Below, in pieces: positions 7,728 through 15,565 of a stretch of 21,569 nt of DNA. The stretch is from positions 1 to 21,569 of the forward strand of contig CAMLKN010000007.1 of the NCBI GenBank assembly GCA_946480655.1. The letters run 5' to 3'. The first letter of the stretch is position 1. Each line of letters begins with the position of its first letter. The stretch comes from an uncultured Devosia sp. Lineage in GTDB: Bacteria > Pseudomonadota > Alphaproteobacteria > Rhizobiales > Devosiaceae. The notes below the pieces were generated by a model. That model was given only the letters and a program-made list of their open reading frames with translations, searched no databases and was not told the origin of the DNA. The position numbers were made by a program, and so were the translations under genes.

Positions 7728-10264
7728 TACGCAGCAGGACGTGTCTCCGGCAGCGCCTGCTTCTGGCGGAAGTAGTTTGGCCAGGCCTTGTCCTGTGCCC
7801 TCTCAATGGCGGCGGCGAGGGAGAACCCATTCGCCGCCCTCAGTCGGGGGACCTCATCCCATTCCACGGGAACCGCCACAGGCGCCCCTTGCCTTGAACG
7901 GACAGACCACGGGCAGATTGCGGTCGAGCCACGCTCATTGCGCAGATAGTCGATGAAGAGTCGCCCCTCGCGCCGCGCCTTGGAAAGGCTGGCAGTGAAC
8001 CGCTCCGGCTCAGCTTCGGCCATGGATTGCGCGAAAGCCTTGCAGAAGGCCTTCACCTCGGGCCACTCGGCCTCCGGCCTCAGCGGCACCACCACATGCA
8101 TGCCCTTGCCGCCCGACACCATGGGAAAGCTGGTGAGCTTGAGGGCCTTGAGCCGGTCCCGGATGTCCAGGGCGGCCGAGCCGATCTTCGAAAAGTCGAG
8201 GCTTTCGTCGGGGTCGATGTCGAAGACGAGCCGGTCGGGGCGCTCGACCGTGTCGAAATGCGACCCCCAGATATGCCATTCGAGCACGTTCATCTGCGTG
8301 CCGGCCACGAGGCCCGCCAGATCCTCAACGTAGAAATAGTCCTTCCTGTCCCCATCCTTCTCGGCAAGGGTCCTCGAACGCAACTGTTCGGGAAATCCCC
8401 CCGTGTCGTGCTTCTGGAAGAAGCAATGCTTGGTCCGGCCCTGCGGGCAGCGTACCAGGCTCAGTGGTCGGTCCCTGATATGGGGCAGCATGGCCTCAGC
8501 GACGGCGTCATAATACTCGACCAGTCTGGCCTTGGTGATGCCTTGGCCGGGATAGACCACCCGCTCCGGCGAGGTCAGCCGGACGCCGAGCTTGGCCGCG
8601 ATGGACGCGCCGTCACTTCCTTTCTGCGGAGCCTTTTCCAATCGCACCTCCCTGGCGGGTTTGTCGTCGCGAAGGCCGATGAAGCTGGGATGGCGCAGGA
8701 CTCCGTCGGGCGTGAATTCAGTAAAGCCAATCTCGGCAACGAGGTCCGGCTTGACCCAGTACGCATCCCGGGCGCGCTCGTCGGGGACGGCATCGAATGG
8801 GCTGGTCTTGCGAGCCAGTCTCTTGAGTTTCTGGTCAATCTCCACCAAGAGATCCTGATTGAAGCCCGTCCCGACCCGACCACGATAGACAAGCTTGCCG
8901 CCCTCCCAACTGCCCAACAGGAGCGAGGCAAAGCCGCGACGCTTACTGGACGGAGACCAGCCGCCGATCACGAATTCCTGCCGCTTGGAGCATTTTATTT
9001 TGAGCCAATCCCTGCTGCGCTCGCCGCGATAGGGCGCGTCGGCGCGTTTTGCGATGACCCCCTCGTGGCCGTCGCGGCAGAGGGCGTCGAGAACCGCCTG
9101 GCCATGCTGGCGGACATGGGAAGAATACTGGATCGGCTCCTCGCGGCCCGGACCCGCAAGCAGCTTTTCGAGCCTCGCCTTGCGCTCGATGAGCGGGAGG
9201 CCGGTCAGGTCCTCCCCATGGGACTGCAGCAGATCGAAGGCGAAAAACTCCAGCCGACCGCCGTCGGACAGAACCGATTTGAGGGTCGAGAAATCGGTCC
9301 GACCCTTTTCGTCGAAGGCACAGATCTCGCCGTCGATGAGCGCGGATTTGAGCTTGAGTTTCTGGAACGGCTTGACCAGGGCACCGAACTGCTCCGTCCA
9401 GTCGAGGCCATTCCTGGTATAGAGCCGGACGCTCTCGCCGTTGACCGCCGCGAGACACCGATAGCCGTCATATTTCATTTCGAACAACCAGCCCTCGCCC
9501 GTGGGCACGCTGTCGACCAGCGTCGCCAGTTGCACGGGCCGGAAGCCCGGCACCTTGCCGCCGGCAGCCGAGGCAAGAATGCGCGTCTGCTGGTCGGCCT
9601 TCTCTGCCTCGTCCGGATCGGAATGCCAGACCGCTTCGGCAGGCGTCTGCCCTTTGGCCGGTTTGGCACCATTGGCAATCTGCCTGAAGTCCCGTCCGCT
9701 TTCGACGGACCTGGTGAACCGCGTGGTCAAGGTATCCTTGTCTCGCGCATAGCTGTCGCGATGCTTGATCAGCAGCCAGTTTTCGCGGTCGGGGGCCGCA
9801 CGGCGTTTCGTGTCGCGGCCCTTCATGTGGACCAGCACATATTCGCCCTTCATGCGCTCGCCGAAGAGGCGAAACTTGAGATCGCCGCCTTCGAGCCCCT
9901 CATGCGGATCGCCGATGGGCTCCCAGGTCCCACGGTCCCAGAGCATGACAGTCCCACCGCCATATTCGCCCTCGGGGATCGTGCCTTCAAAGCCACCATA
10001 TTCGAGCGGATGGTCCTCGACGCGGACCGCCAGCCGCTTGTCCGCAGGATTGTTGGATGGCCCCTTGGTCACGGCCCAGCTTTTGAGGACGCCGTCCAGC
10101 TCCAGCCGGAAATCGTAGTGCAGGCGGGTCGCATCATGCTTCTGCACGACGAAACTGCCACGTCCCCCGCCCGCCTTCGGCGCCGCGCCCGCAGGCTCCT
10201 GGGTGCGCGCAAAATTGCGCTTGGCCTTATAGTCCTTGAGCAGGTCCGACGCCTTTGCCGGCAT
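7727..10264 (-). CDS. ligD: ATP-dependent DNA ligase LigD (phosphoesterase-ligase-polymerase)
   Basis: The 845-residue end-joining enzyme has all three LigD domains in the Pseudomonas-type order. The 3'-phosphoesterase domain (about 35-175) shows HDATRLHYDFRLE with H43, H49, D51 and R53, then EDHPLEYGGFEG with H85 and Y89, the known metal and phosphate ligands. The ligase domain (about 240-545) has the adenylation motif EMKYDGYR with the lysine at K264, then DGEICAFD, GHEGVIAKR and WLKIK. The polymerase/primase domain (about 565-835) has FDIDPD (D682, D684), SGGKGMHV (H723) and IDYLRN (D772). All catalytic residues look intact. It works with Ku to process and seal double-strand breaks. The ATG lies 2 bp past the ku stop, so the two form one operon. 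Confidence 0.97.
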   Translation of the reverse strand: MPAKASDLLKDYKAKRNFARTQEPAGAAPKAGGGRGSFVVQKHDATRLHYDFRLELDGVLKSWAVTKGPSNNPADKRLAVRVEDHPLEYGGFEGTIPEGEYGGGTVMLWDRGTWEPIGDPHEGLEGGDLKFRLFGERMKGEYVLVHMKGRDTKRRAAPDRENWLLIKHRDSYARDKDTLTTRFTRSVESGRDFRQIANGAKPAKGQTPAEAVWHSDPDEAEKADQQTRILASAAGGKVPGFRPVQLATLVDSVPTGEGWLFEMKYDGYRCLAAVNGESVRLYTRNGLDWTEQFGALVKPFQKLKLKSALIDGEICAFDEKGRTDFSTLKSVLSDGGRLEFFAFDLLQSHGEDLTGLPLIERKARLEKLLAGPGREEPIQYSSHVRQHGQAVLDALCRDGHEGVIAKRADAPYRGERSRDWLKIKCSKRQEFVIGGWSPSSKRRGFASLLLGSWEGGKLVYRGRVGTGFNQDLLVEIDQKLKRLARKTSPFDAVPDERARDAYWVKPDLVAEIGFTEFTPDGVLRHPSFIGLRDDKPAREVRLEKAPQKGSDGASIAAKLGVRLTSPERVVYPGQGITKARLVEYYDAVAEAMLPHIRDRPLSLVRCPQGRTKHCFFQKHDTGGFPEQLRSRTLAEKDGDRKDYFYVEDLAGLVAGTQMNVLEWHIWGSHFDTVERPDRLVFDIDPDESLDFSKIGSAALDIRDRLKALKLTSFPMVSGGKGMHVVVPLRPEAEWPEVKAFCKAFAQSMAEAEPERFTASLSKARREGRLFIDYLRNERGSTAICPWSVRSRQGAPVAVPVEWDEVPRLRAANGFSLAAAIERAQDKAWPNYFRQKQALPETRPAA

Positions 10265-10266
10265 GA

Positions 10267-11169
10267 CTAGCTCGCTTTCTTGCGGGGCGCACTGCCAGTG
10301 GGCTTCCGAGCCTTCGGCTGGCTAGGGGTGGGTTTCCCGGCCGGCTTACGGCGCGCGGTAGACCGGCTCTTCGCGCCGCCTTCCAGGCTCTCCTTGAGGG
10401 CGGCCATGAGGTCAACCACATTGGCCCCGCTCGGACGTTTGGGTTCATCATCTTCGTCGGCGGTGATCTTTCGGCCCTTGTTTTTCATCTTGCGCTTGAT
10501 GAGGTCGTGGAGCGCCGCCTGATAGTGATCCTTGAAGGCGGTAGCATCGAACTTGGCGGACTTCTTCTCGATCAGGGCCGTGGCCACTTCGAGCAGGTCC
10601 GGTTCGGCCTTCTTGTTCGAGATCTGCGAGAAGAAGGGGTCGGCCTTGCGGATTTCGTCCTCGTAGTGAAGCGTTTCCAGCATCAGGCCGGTTCCGCTCG
10701 GCTTGATGGCCGCCAGGTATTCCTTGCCGCGCATGGCCAGTTGCCCAAGGCCCACTTTCTGCGTCTCGCGCAGGGCATCGCGGATCACCCGGAAGGCATC
10801 CTCGGCCAACTCGTCCGTGGGCACAACGAAGTAGGCCTTATCATAGTAGATCGGGTCGATCTCACAGGCGCCGACGAACTGCGTCAGCTCAAGCGTCTTG
10901 CGTGTTTCAAGCTTGACCGCATCGATCTCCTCGTCGGTCAAAAGGACGTAGTCGCCCTTTTCATATTCAAAGCCTTTGATGATCTCGTCCTTGTCGACCG
11001 GACCGACCCCTGCGACGACCTTTTCATAGTGGATCGGCTTGCCGGTCGGCTCATGGATCTGCCGGAAACTGGGCTTGGCGCTGGTCCGCGCTGCACTGAA
11101 GAGTTCAACCGGGATGGACACCAGGGAGAGGCGCAACTGGCCTTTCCAGATCGGACGGGTGGCGGGCAT
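10267..11169 (-). CDS. ku: Non-homologous end joining protein Ku
   Basis: The 300-residue bacterial Ku starts MPATRPIWKGQLRLSLVSIPVELF, the standard opening. It has YEKVVAGVGPVDKDEIIKGFEYEKGDYVLLTDEEI in the bridge region and ends in a lysine/arginine-rich tail (about 265-300), as in Ku proteins that contact LigD and DNA. The frame is open another 34 codons upstream, but the ATG at 11169 has a GAGGAG ribosome site and begins exactly at the conserved sequence. Ku forms a dimeric ring on broken DNA ends and recruits LigD, encoded immediately downstream. An EcfG-type promoter sits about 30-50 bp upstream of the start, suggesting induction in stationary phase and stress. Confidence 0.97.
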   Translation of the reverse strand: MPATRPIWKGQLRLSLVSIPVELFSAARTSAKPSFRQIHEPTGKPIHYEKVVAGVGPVDKDEIIKGFEYEKGDYVLLTDEEIDAVKLETRKTLELTQFVGACEIDPIYYDKAYFVVPTDELAEDAFRVIRDALRETQKVGLGQLAMRGKEYLAAIKPSGTGLMLETLHYEDEIRKADPFFSQISNKKAEPDLLEVATALIEKKSAKFDATAFKDHYQAALHDLIKRKMKNKGRKITADEDDEPKRPSGANVVDLMAALKESLEGGAKSRSTARRKPAGKPTPSQPKARKPTGSAPRKKAS

Positions 11170-11197
11170 GGGCGGCTCCTCGCGTGATTCGCGACTC

Positions 11198-11222
11198 AAC
11201 GCAGCGTTGCACTGCCCGTTCC
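11198..11222 (-). promoter_or_regulatory. General-stress (EcfG/RpoE2-type sigma) promoter for ku-ligD
   Basis: On the minus strand GGAAC (11222-11218) is followed after exactly 16 bases by CGTT (11201-11198). This is the full consensus of promoters used by the alphaproteobacterial general-stress sigma factor EcfG. Transcription would start near 11190, about 20 bases ahead of the ku ATG. The general-stress link agrees with what I recall of some Sinorhizobium ku genes being in the RpoE2 regulon. Confidence 0.75.
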
Positions 11223-11242
11223 GTCCAATCACGCAAAGCGCG

Positions 11243-11267
11243 GGAACGTTCTTTCCCACCAGGCATT
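11243..11267 (+). promoter_or_regulatory. Possible EcfG-type promoter for topoisomerase IB
   Basis: GGAAC (11243-11247) is followed after 16 bases by CATT, one mismatch from CGTT. The predicted start near 11275 lies about 20 bases before the topoisomerase ATG, mirroring the ku promoter on the other strand. The match is weaker than its divergent partner. Confidence 0.4.
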
Positions 11268-11293
11268 GCAAAGCCGTTCATGAGGCAAATTCG

Positions 11294-12340
11294 ATGCAAC
11301 TGGCCAGGATCGTTCTCGACAGGATGCGCGCTGACGAAATCGGCCCGGCGCCGAAGCTCGTCTTTTCCTGCGACCTGGACACGGGGTGGCGGCGCGTCCG
11401 GCACGGCACGGGGTTCGCCTATCGCGCCGAGGACGGCAGCCGGCCCGACAAGGACGAAATCGCCCGGATCAGGGCCCTGGCCATTCCCCCCGCATGGACC
11501 GACGTCTGGATCTGCCGCGATGCCTGCGGGCATATCCAGGCAACCGGCCGCGACGAACGGGGGCGCAAGCAGTATCGCTACCACGCCGAGTGGACCGAAC
11601 ACCGCAGTACCACCAAGTTCGATACGCTCATCGACTTCGCCAAAGCCCTGCCCGGCCTTCGCGCCCAGGTTGAGCAGGATCTGCGCCGACGCTCGCTCGG
11701 CTATGAGCGCGTGGTCGCCTCCGTCGTCTGGCTTCTCGACAACAGTCTCATTCGCATCGGCAATCCCACCTATGCCGAGCAGAACAAGAGCTTTGGTCTC
11801 ACCACCTTGCGGCGCCGCCATGTCGACATCGCCGGCCCCCGTCTGACATTCCGGTTCAAGGGTAAATCCGGCAAGCTGTGGCGCCTGCAACTGGCCGACC
11901 GGCGCATCGCCAATATCCTCAAGTCCCTGCAGGACCTGCCGGGCCAGCACCTGTTCAAATACGAGAATGATGGCGCTGTCTGCGCGATCTCGTCCCGGGA
12001 TGTGAACGACTACCTGGCCGCCTTTGCCGGCCCTGGCTTCACCGCCAAGCATTTCCGCACCTGGGCGGGGACCGTTCGCGCCTTCGGCCTCTTCGTGGAC
12101 ACGGAGGTGCCCGACACGAAAGCTGCCCGCACTCGCACCATGAATGCAGTGATCGACCAGGTGGCCGCACGGCTCGGCAATACGCGGACAGTGTGCCGGC
12201 AGGCCTATGTGCATCCGGCGATCCCGGAATGCTGGCAAGCGGGCACTCTGCGCCGGTCGGGTCGATTGAAGCCGGTGGACGGCCTCGACGCGGACGAGGT
12301 GGAAACCGTGGCCTTCCTCAAGCGCCTGAAATCGACCTGA
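11294..12340 (+). CDS. DNA topoisomerase IB (poxvirus-like bacterial type)
   Basis: The 348-residue enzyme relaxes supercoils by nicking one strand through a 3'-phosphotyrosine. Visible landmarks are KDEIARIRALAIPPAW (about 53-68), GRDERGRKQYRYHAEW (about 85-100), LIRIGNPTYAEQNKSFGLTTL with R154, FKGKSGK (about 188-194) containing the general-acid lysine, AKHFRTW with R255, and the catalytic tyrosine Y305 in VCRQAYVHPAI. All core residues known from the vaccinia and Deinococcus enzymes seem present. I chose the ATG at 11294 because GAGG lies about 8 bases upstream and the protein begins at the conserved domain. It is divergent from ku-ligD with 124 bp between the starts. Confidence 0.93.
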   Translation: MQLARIVLDRMRADEIGPAPKLVFSCDLDTGWRRVRHGTGFAYRAEDGSRPDKDEIARIRALAIPPAWTDVWICRDACGHIQATGRDERGRKQYRYHAEWTEHRSTTKFDTLIDFAKALPGLRAQVEQDLRRRSLGYERVVASVVWLLDNSLIRIGNPTYAEQNKSFGLTTLRRRHVDIAGPRLTFRFKGKSGKLWRLQLADRRIANILKSLQDLPGQHLFKYENDGAVCAISSRDVNDYLAAFAGPGFTAKHFRTWAGTVRAFGLFVDTEVPDTKAARTRTMNAVIDQVAARLGNTRTVCRQAYVHPAIPECWQAGTLRRSGRLKPVDGLDADEVETVAFLKRLKST

Positions 12341-12361
12341 CGTCGCGGCTGACACATCGGT

Positions 12362-12375
12362 TTGATCTCGAACAA
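12362..12375. promoter_or_regulatory. FNR/FixK box upstream of hemN
   Basis: TTGATCTCGAACAA matches TTGAT-N4-ATCAA at 9 of 10 defined positions. Its centre (12368.5) puts a class II start near 12410, 26 bases before the hemN GTG. The FixK-like regulator at 14080-14745 is the likely binder. Confidence 0.7.
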
Positions 12376-12435
12376 ATAGCCCCGCGCAGCGGCTGGTATA
12401 TCGGCACCGACAGCTTCAGCAGCGAGTTTGGATCG

Positions 12436-13791
12436 GTGACCACATCAGCCCGCGACCTTGTCGAACGCTATTCCGTTCCGGTGCCGCGCTATACCAGCTA
12501 TCCCACGGCACCCCATTTCCATACCGGCATCGGACCGCAGACCTACGCGCATTGGCTGGGCAGTCTGGCCCCCGACGCGACCATCTCGCTCTACCTCCAT
12601 ATCCCTTACTGCGACCGCCTTTGCTGGTTCTGCGGCTGCCATACCAAGCACACGCTGCGCTACGAGCCGGTCGCAGACTATCTTGAGGCGCTCTACGCGG
12701 AAATCGACTGGGTGAGTGACAAGCTGGCCGGGCGCGGGCGCGTCACCGCCATCCATCTCGGGGGCGGCTCGCCGACCCTGGTCTCCGCCGAAGACCTGCT
12801 GACGCTCAAGGCCAAGCTCTCGCGAGCCTTCAATCTGACCGAGGGCGTGGAAATCAGCATCGAGATCGACCCCAACGATCTCGATGAGGGGCGCTACGAC
12901 GCCATGGCCGCCTTCGGCCTTACCCGTGCCAGCCTCGGGGTGCAGGATTTCGATCCTCGGGTGCAGAAGGCGATCAATCGGCTGCAAAGTTTCGAGCAGA
13001 CCCGCGCCGTGGTCGATGCCATGCGCGCGCGCGGCGTCGCATCGGTCAATCTCGACCTCCTCTACGGCCTTCCCTTCCAGACCGAGGCGGGCCTTGCCCG
13101 GACGATTTCGGCGGCCCTCGAGTTGAGGCCCGATCGCGTTGCTCTCTTCGGCTACGCCCATGTCCCCTGGATGAAGCCGCATCAGAAGATGATCCCGGAA
13201 GACGCCCTGCCCGATCGTCACGCCCGCTTTGCCCAGGCCATGCTGGCTGGCGACAAGCTCTTGGACGCCGGCTTTGACCCCATCGGTTTCGATCATTTCG
13301 CCCTGCCCGATGACACGCTGGCCAAGGCGGCGCGGCAGGGCCGGTTGCGGCGCAACTTTCAGGGCTATACCGACGACGCCGCCGATGCCTTGATAGGGTT
13401 GGGCGCGTCGGCTATTGGCCAATTGCCGCAGGGCTATGTGCAGAATATTACTGCCACCGGCGAGTATGCCAAGGCCGTACGGGCAGGATCGGGCGCTACT
13501 GCCAAGGGTTTTGCGCTGACACCGACGGACAAGCTGCGCGCGCGCGCCATTGCCACGCTCCTCTGCACATTCCGGCTCGAAGAGCGCGACCTGGCCGGCT
13601 TCGGCGCAGCCGCAACGGCCCTGATGCACGAAGCAGCGGCGACAGCGCTGACCGACCCGGATGGGCTGACGGAAATGCGGGATGGGGCCTTTGTCGTGAC
13701 CGAGCGAGGCCGCCCCTTCGTGCGCACCATAGCGGCCCGCTTCGACACCTATCTAGGTTCGGGAACCGCTCGTCACTCGGCAGCCGTTTGA
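12436..13791 (+). CDS. hemN: Oxygen-independent coproporphyrinogen III oxidase (radical SAM)
   Basis: This 451-residue radical SAM enzyme oxidatively decarboxylates coproporphyrinogen III to protoporphyrinogen IX without oxygen. HemN is normally about 455 residues. The protein opens with RYSVPVPRYTSYPTAPHF, the HemN signature. The iron-sulfur motif is YCDRLCWFCGC (C59, C63, C66, plus the extra C68 typical of HemN). The glycine-rich SAM segment is HLGGGSPTL, and SIEIDPNDL and DLLYGLPFQT follow. The frame is open upstream into the topoisomerase gene, but GTG 12436 gives the conserved N-terminus and lies just beyond an FNR/FixK box. Its ribosome site is weak. It supplies heme for the cbb3 oxidase and sensors when oxygen is low, matching the rest of this cluster. 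Confidence 0.96.
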   Translation: MTTSARDLVERYSVPVPRYTSYPTAPHFHTGIGPQTYAHWLGSLAPDATISLYLHIPYCDRLCWFCGCHTKHTLRYEPVADYLEALYAEIDWVSDKLAGRGRVTAIHLGGGSPTLVSAEDLLTLKAKLSRAFNLTEGVEISIEIDPNDLDEGRYDAMAAFGLTRASLGVQDFDPRVQKAINRLQSFEQTRAVVDAMRARGVASVNLDLLYGLPFQTEAGLARTISAALELRPDRVALFGYAHVPWMKPHQKMIPEDALPDRHARFAQAMLAGDKLLDAGFDPIGFDHFALPDDTLAKAARQGRLRRNFQGYTDDAADALIGLGASAIGQLPQGYVQNITATGEYAKAVRAGSGATAKGFALTPTDKLRARAIATLLCTFRLEERDLAGFGAAATALMHEAAATALTDPDGLTEMRDGAFVVTERGRPFVRTIAARFDTYLGSGTARHSAAV

Positions 13792-13836
13792 AAACCCAAG
13801 CCGACCGTCCGGGCGCGCTTCCCGTTGTCGGTGGGC

Positions 13837-14073
13837 CTAGTCGACATCGTGCACGTCCACGCGCGTGGCCTCGCTCACCAGAAGGATATTCAGAAGCACC
13901 CGAGCTGAAGAAGCAGGCAGCCCGACCTCAAGCTGGCACGCATCCTTGAGCCCCGACTGCTTGTCCGGCCGGATCGTAATGTCGCCGGCACCCTGTTCAA
14001 GCAACAGGTGGCGTGCCGTCGCAGCTGCCTCAGCTTGGGCAAAATGCGCAATGGCGATACGAGTACGCGACAT
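13837..14073 (-). CDS. Small protein of unknown function, in operon with fixK
   Basis: I do not recognise this 78-residue protein. Its ATG lies 6 bp after the fixK stop, so it is very probably cotranscribed. There is no signal peptide, membrane segment or cysteine pair; it has one cysteine. By eye it alternates as strand (TRIAIAHF), helix (AEAAATARHLLLEQG), strand (DITIRPD), strand (CQLEVGLP), helix (SARVLLNILLVSE), strand (TRVDVHDV). That is the order of a ferredoxin-like or ACT-like small fold. In Sinorhizobium and Caulobacter a small feedback inhibitor, FixT, is encoded near fixK; this gene occupies a similar place but shows no receiver features. It faces hemN, which ends 45 bp away. Whether it is translated is supported by position and frame only. 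Confidence 0.65.
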   Translation of the reverse strand: MSRTRIAIAHFAQAEAAATARHLLLEQGAGDITIRPDKQSGLKDACQLEVGLPASSARVLLNILLVSEATRVDVHDVD

Positions 14074-14079
14074 GTTGGC

Positions 14080-14745
14080 CTAGTGCACCACTGTCTCGCA
14101 TTCGGCCAGGGCCTGCAGTCGCTCAAGGTCACGAATGACGAAATTGCCGCGATCAGGCAGATCCACAATGCGCCTAACCTTGAGCTTGGTGAGATTGCGG
14201 CTGACCGTCTCAATGGTCAGGCCCAGATGGTCGGCAATATCGGCCCTGCACATGGGCAGGCTCACCCGCTTGTCATTGCCCAGCTTGCCTGTGCGGCTCG
14301 CCAGCGACAGCAGGAAGCCGGCAATCCGCTCCATGGCCGACTTGCGGCACAACAGCACCGAAAGATCGTGCATGCTCGCCACTTCGCCGGCTGCCATGGC
14401 CAGAAGCTTCTCGCCCAGTTCCGGTCGGCTGCGCATCGCTTGGCCCAGGTCGCCCCGCGCCGTCACCTGCACCCGTGCCGGGGTCAGCGCGTCGCAATCG
14501 AACCGGTAAGCCTCGCCATGCCCGAAGCCGATCACGTCACCCGGATAGGCAAAGGCGACGACCTGGCGGCGGCCGTCCTGGAACACCTTGGTGGCGCGGA
14601 ACACGCCCGTCACCACTTCGTAGAGCGCGTCGGCGCTATCCCCCTCGTGAAACAGCACCGTGGTGGCACCGACAACCCGGCCCGGACCTTCCGGCACGCG
14701 CTCGGTATGGCCTGCATCGGGGGCAGTATGGGGAAACACGTACAT
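14080..14745 (-). CDS. fixK: FixK-like Crp/Fnr family transcription regulator
   Basis: The 221-residue regulator has a cyclic-nucleotide-like beta-roll at about 25-115, a dimer helix at about 118-150 and a winged helix at about 165-215. The recognition helix TIETVSRNL has the E-x-x-S-R pattern that reads TTGA-N6-TCAA sites. There is no N-terminal cysteine cluster, so it is FixK-like and not an oxygen-sensing FNR. C166 lies just ahead of the helix-turn-helix. The frame reaches an ATG at 14787, but I prefer 14745. That ATG has a GGAG ribosome site, and the upstream K-box would put transcription initiation close to 14787. Expression is probably set by the adjacent OmpR-type regulator, and its targets likely include hemN and the hemerythrin gene. 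Confidence 0.9.
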   Translation of the reverse strand: MYVFPHTAPDAGHTERVPEGPGRVVGATTVLFHEGDSADALYEVVTGVFRATKVFQDGRRQVVAFAYPGDVIGFGHGEAYRFDCDALTPARVQVTARGDLGQAMRSRPELGEKLLAMAAGEVASMHDLSVLLCRKSAMERIAGFLLSLASRTGKLGNDKRVSLPMCRADIADHLGLTIETVSRNLTKLKVRRIVDLPDRGNFVIRDLERLQALAECETVVH

Positions 14746-14814
14746 GGCAAGGGCTCCGCTCTGGTGTGACCGAACGGAATTGACCATGGGGACGTAATCG
14801 GCCTATCCGACTAT

Positions 14815-14830
14815 TGTAACCGATTGTAAC
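14815..14830. promoter_or_regulatory. K-box-like direct repeat between fixK and the OmpR-type regulator gene
   Basis: On the fixK strand it reads GTTACAATCGGTTACA, that is GTTACA-N4-GTTACA. The repeat extends to a 10-bp unit occurring twice at 14813-14832 with 9 of 10 identical. Direct repeats of this period are what OmpR/PhoB regulators bind. I recall the same words described as the FxkR 'K-box' before fixK in Rhizobium etli. It lies 70 bp before the chosen fixK start and 22 bp before the regulator gene start. Confidence 0.8.
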
Positions 14831-14851
14831 GGCGCAGCCCGGGCCACAAGC

Positions 14852-15562
14852 GTGACGCAGAGCCACCACATCCTTGTCGTCGACGACGACGCCCAGATCC
14901 GCCGCATGTTGCGCCGGTGCTTGGAAGACGAGGGCTATCGCGTCAGCGAATCGGCCGATGGCGAGAACATCGAATCCACGTTGCGAGCCGGCCTCGACCT
15001 CGTCACGCTGGATCTCAATCTGGGGCGGGCCGACGGGCTGGCCATTGCGCGCCGGATTCGCCAGGTGTCGGCGGTTCCCATCATCATGATCACCGGCAAG
15101 GGCGACATGATCGACCGCATTGTCGGGCTCGAGATCGGCGCCGACGACTATATCGCCAAGCCCTTCCACCTGCGCGAGGTCCTCGCCCGCATCCGCTCGG
15201 TACTGCGCCGCAGCGGCGGGAGCGCGGCCACCCCAACCCAGAGCTCGGAGACTATCCGCTTCGACGGCTTCGTCCTCGATCCGGCCCGGCGCAGTCTTGT
15301 CGGTCCCGACAGTCAGGCTATCGACCTCACGACCGGCGAATTCGACCTGCTGCTGCTGTTCTGTCGTCACGCCCATGCCGTGCTCGACCGCGACCGGATC
15401 ATGGACCTGCTCAAGGGCCAGGACTGGGCCCCCAATGACCGCAGCATCGACAATCAGGTGGCGCGCCTGCGCAAGCTGATCGAAACCGATACCCGCCGCC
15501 CCGAGCTGATCAAGACCATACGCGGTGCGGGCTACAGCTTCACCCCACGCAAGCTCGATTGA
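14852..15562 (+). CDS. OmpR/PhoB-family response regulator, FxkR-like
   Basis: The 236-residue regulator has a receiver domain at 1-120 with the acidic pocket D11-D13, phospho-site D54 (LVTLDLNLG) and K103 (IAKPF). A winged-helix DNA-binding domain at about 132-232 has DLTTGEFDLLLLF, RSIDNQVARLRKLIE and IKTIRGAGYSF. The start is GTG with a poor ribosome site. It is divergent from fixK, with the K-box direct repeat between them, and convergent with the FixL-like kinase, ending 3 bp from that gene's stop. In Rhizobium strains lacking FixJ, an OmpR-type protein named FxkR links hybrid FixL to fixK. The arrangement here has the same parts, so I assign that role by context and not by detailed alignment. 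Confidence 0.88.
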   Translation: MTQSHHILVVDDDAQIRRMLRRCLEDEGYRVSESADGENIESTLRAGLDLVTLDLNLGRADGLAIARRIRQVSAVPIIMITGKGDMIDRIVGLEIGADDYIAKPFHLREVLARIRSVLRRSGGSAATPTQSSETIRFDGFVLDPARRSLVGPDSQAIDLTTGEFDLLLLFCRHAHAVLDRDRIMDLLKGQDWAPNDRSIDNQVARLRKLIETDTRRPELIKTIRGAGYSFTPRKLD

Positions 15563-15565
15563 CAC

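Noticed and set aside
8027..10270. A very long open frame (747 codons) on the plus strand opposite ligD
   Set aside because: It is the antisense shadow of ligD in GC-rich DNA. Its product is rich in Arg, Gly and His with no recognisable domain, whereas the minus frame has every LigD motif.
11170..11293. Possible LexA (SOS) box between ku and topoisomerase IB
   Set aside because: GTTC and GAAC words occur, but none pair as GTTC-N7-GTTC as expected for alphaproteobacterial LexA.
13763..13790. GGAAC followed by CGTT near the hemN 3' end, resembling an EcfG promoter
   Set aside because: The spacer is 18 bases and no plus-strand gene starts downstream before the convergent small gene.
14080..14745. 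Assignment of the Crp/Fnr regulator as FNR/FnrL
   Set aside because: No cysteine cluster for an oxygen-sensing 4Fe-4S centre is present at the N-terminus, so a FixK-like protein is the better call.
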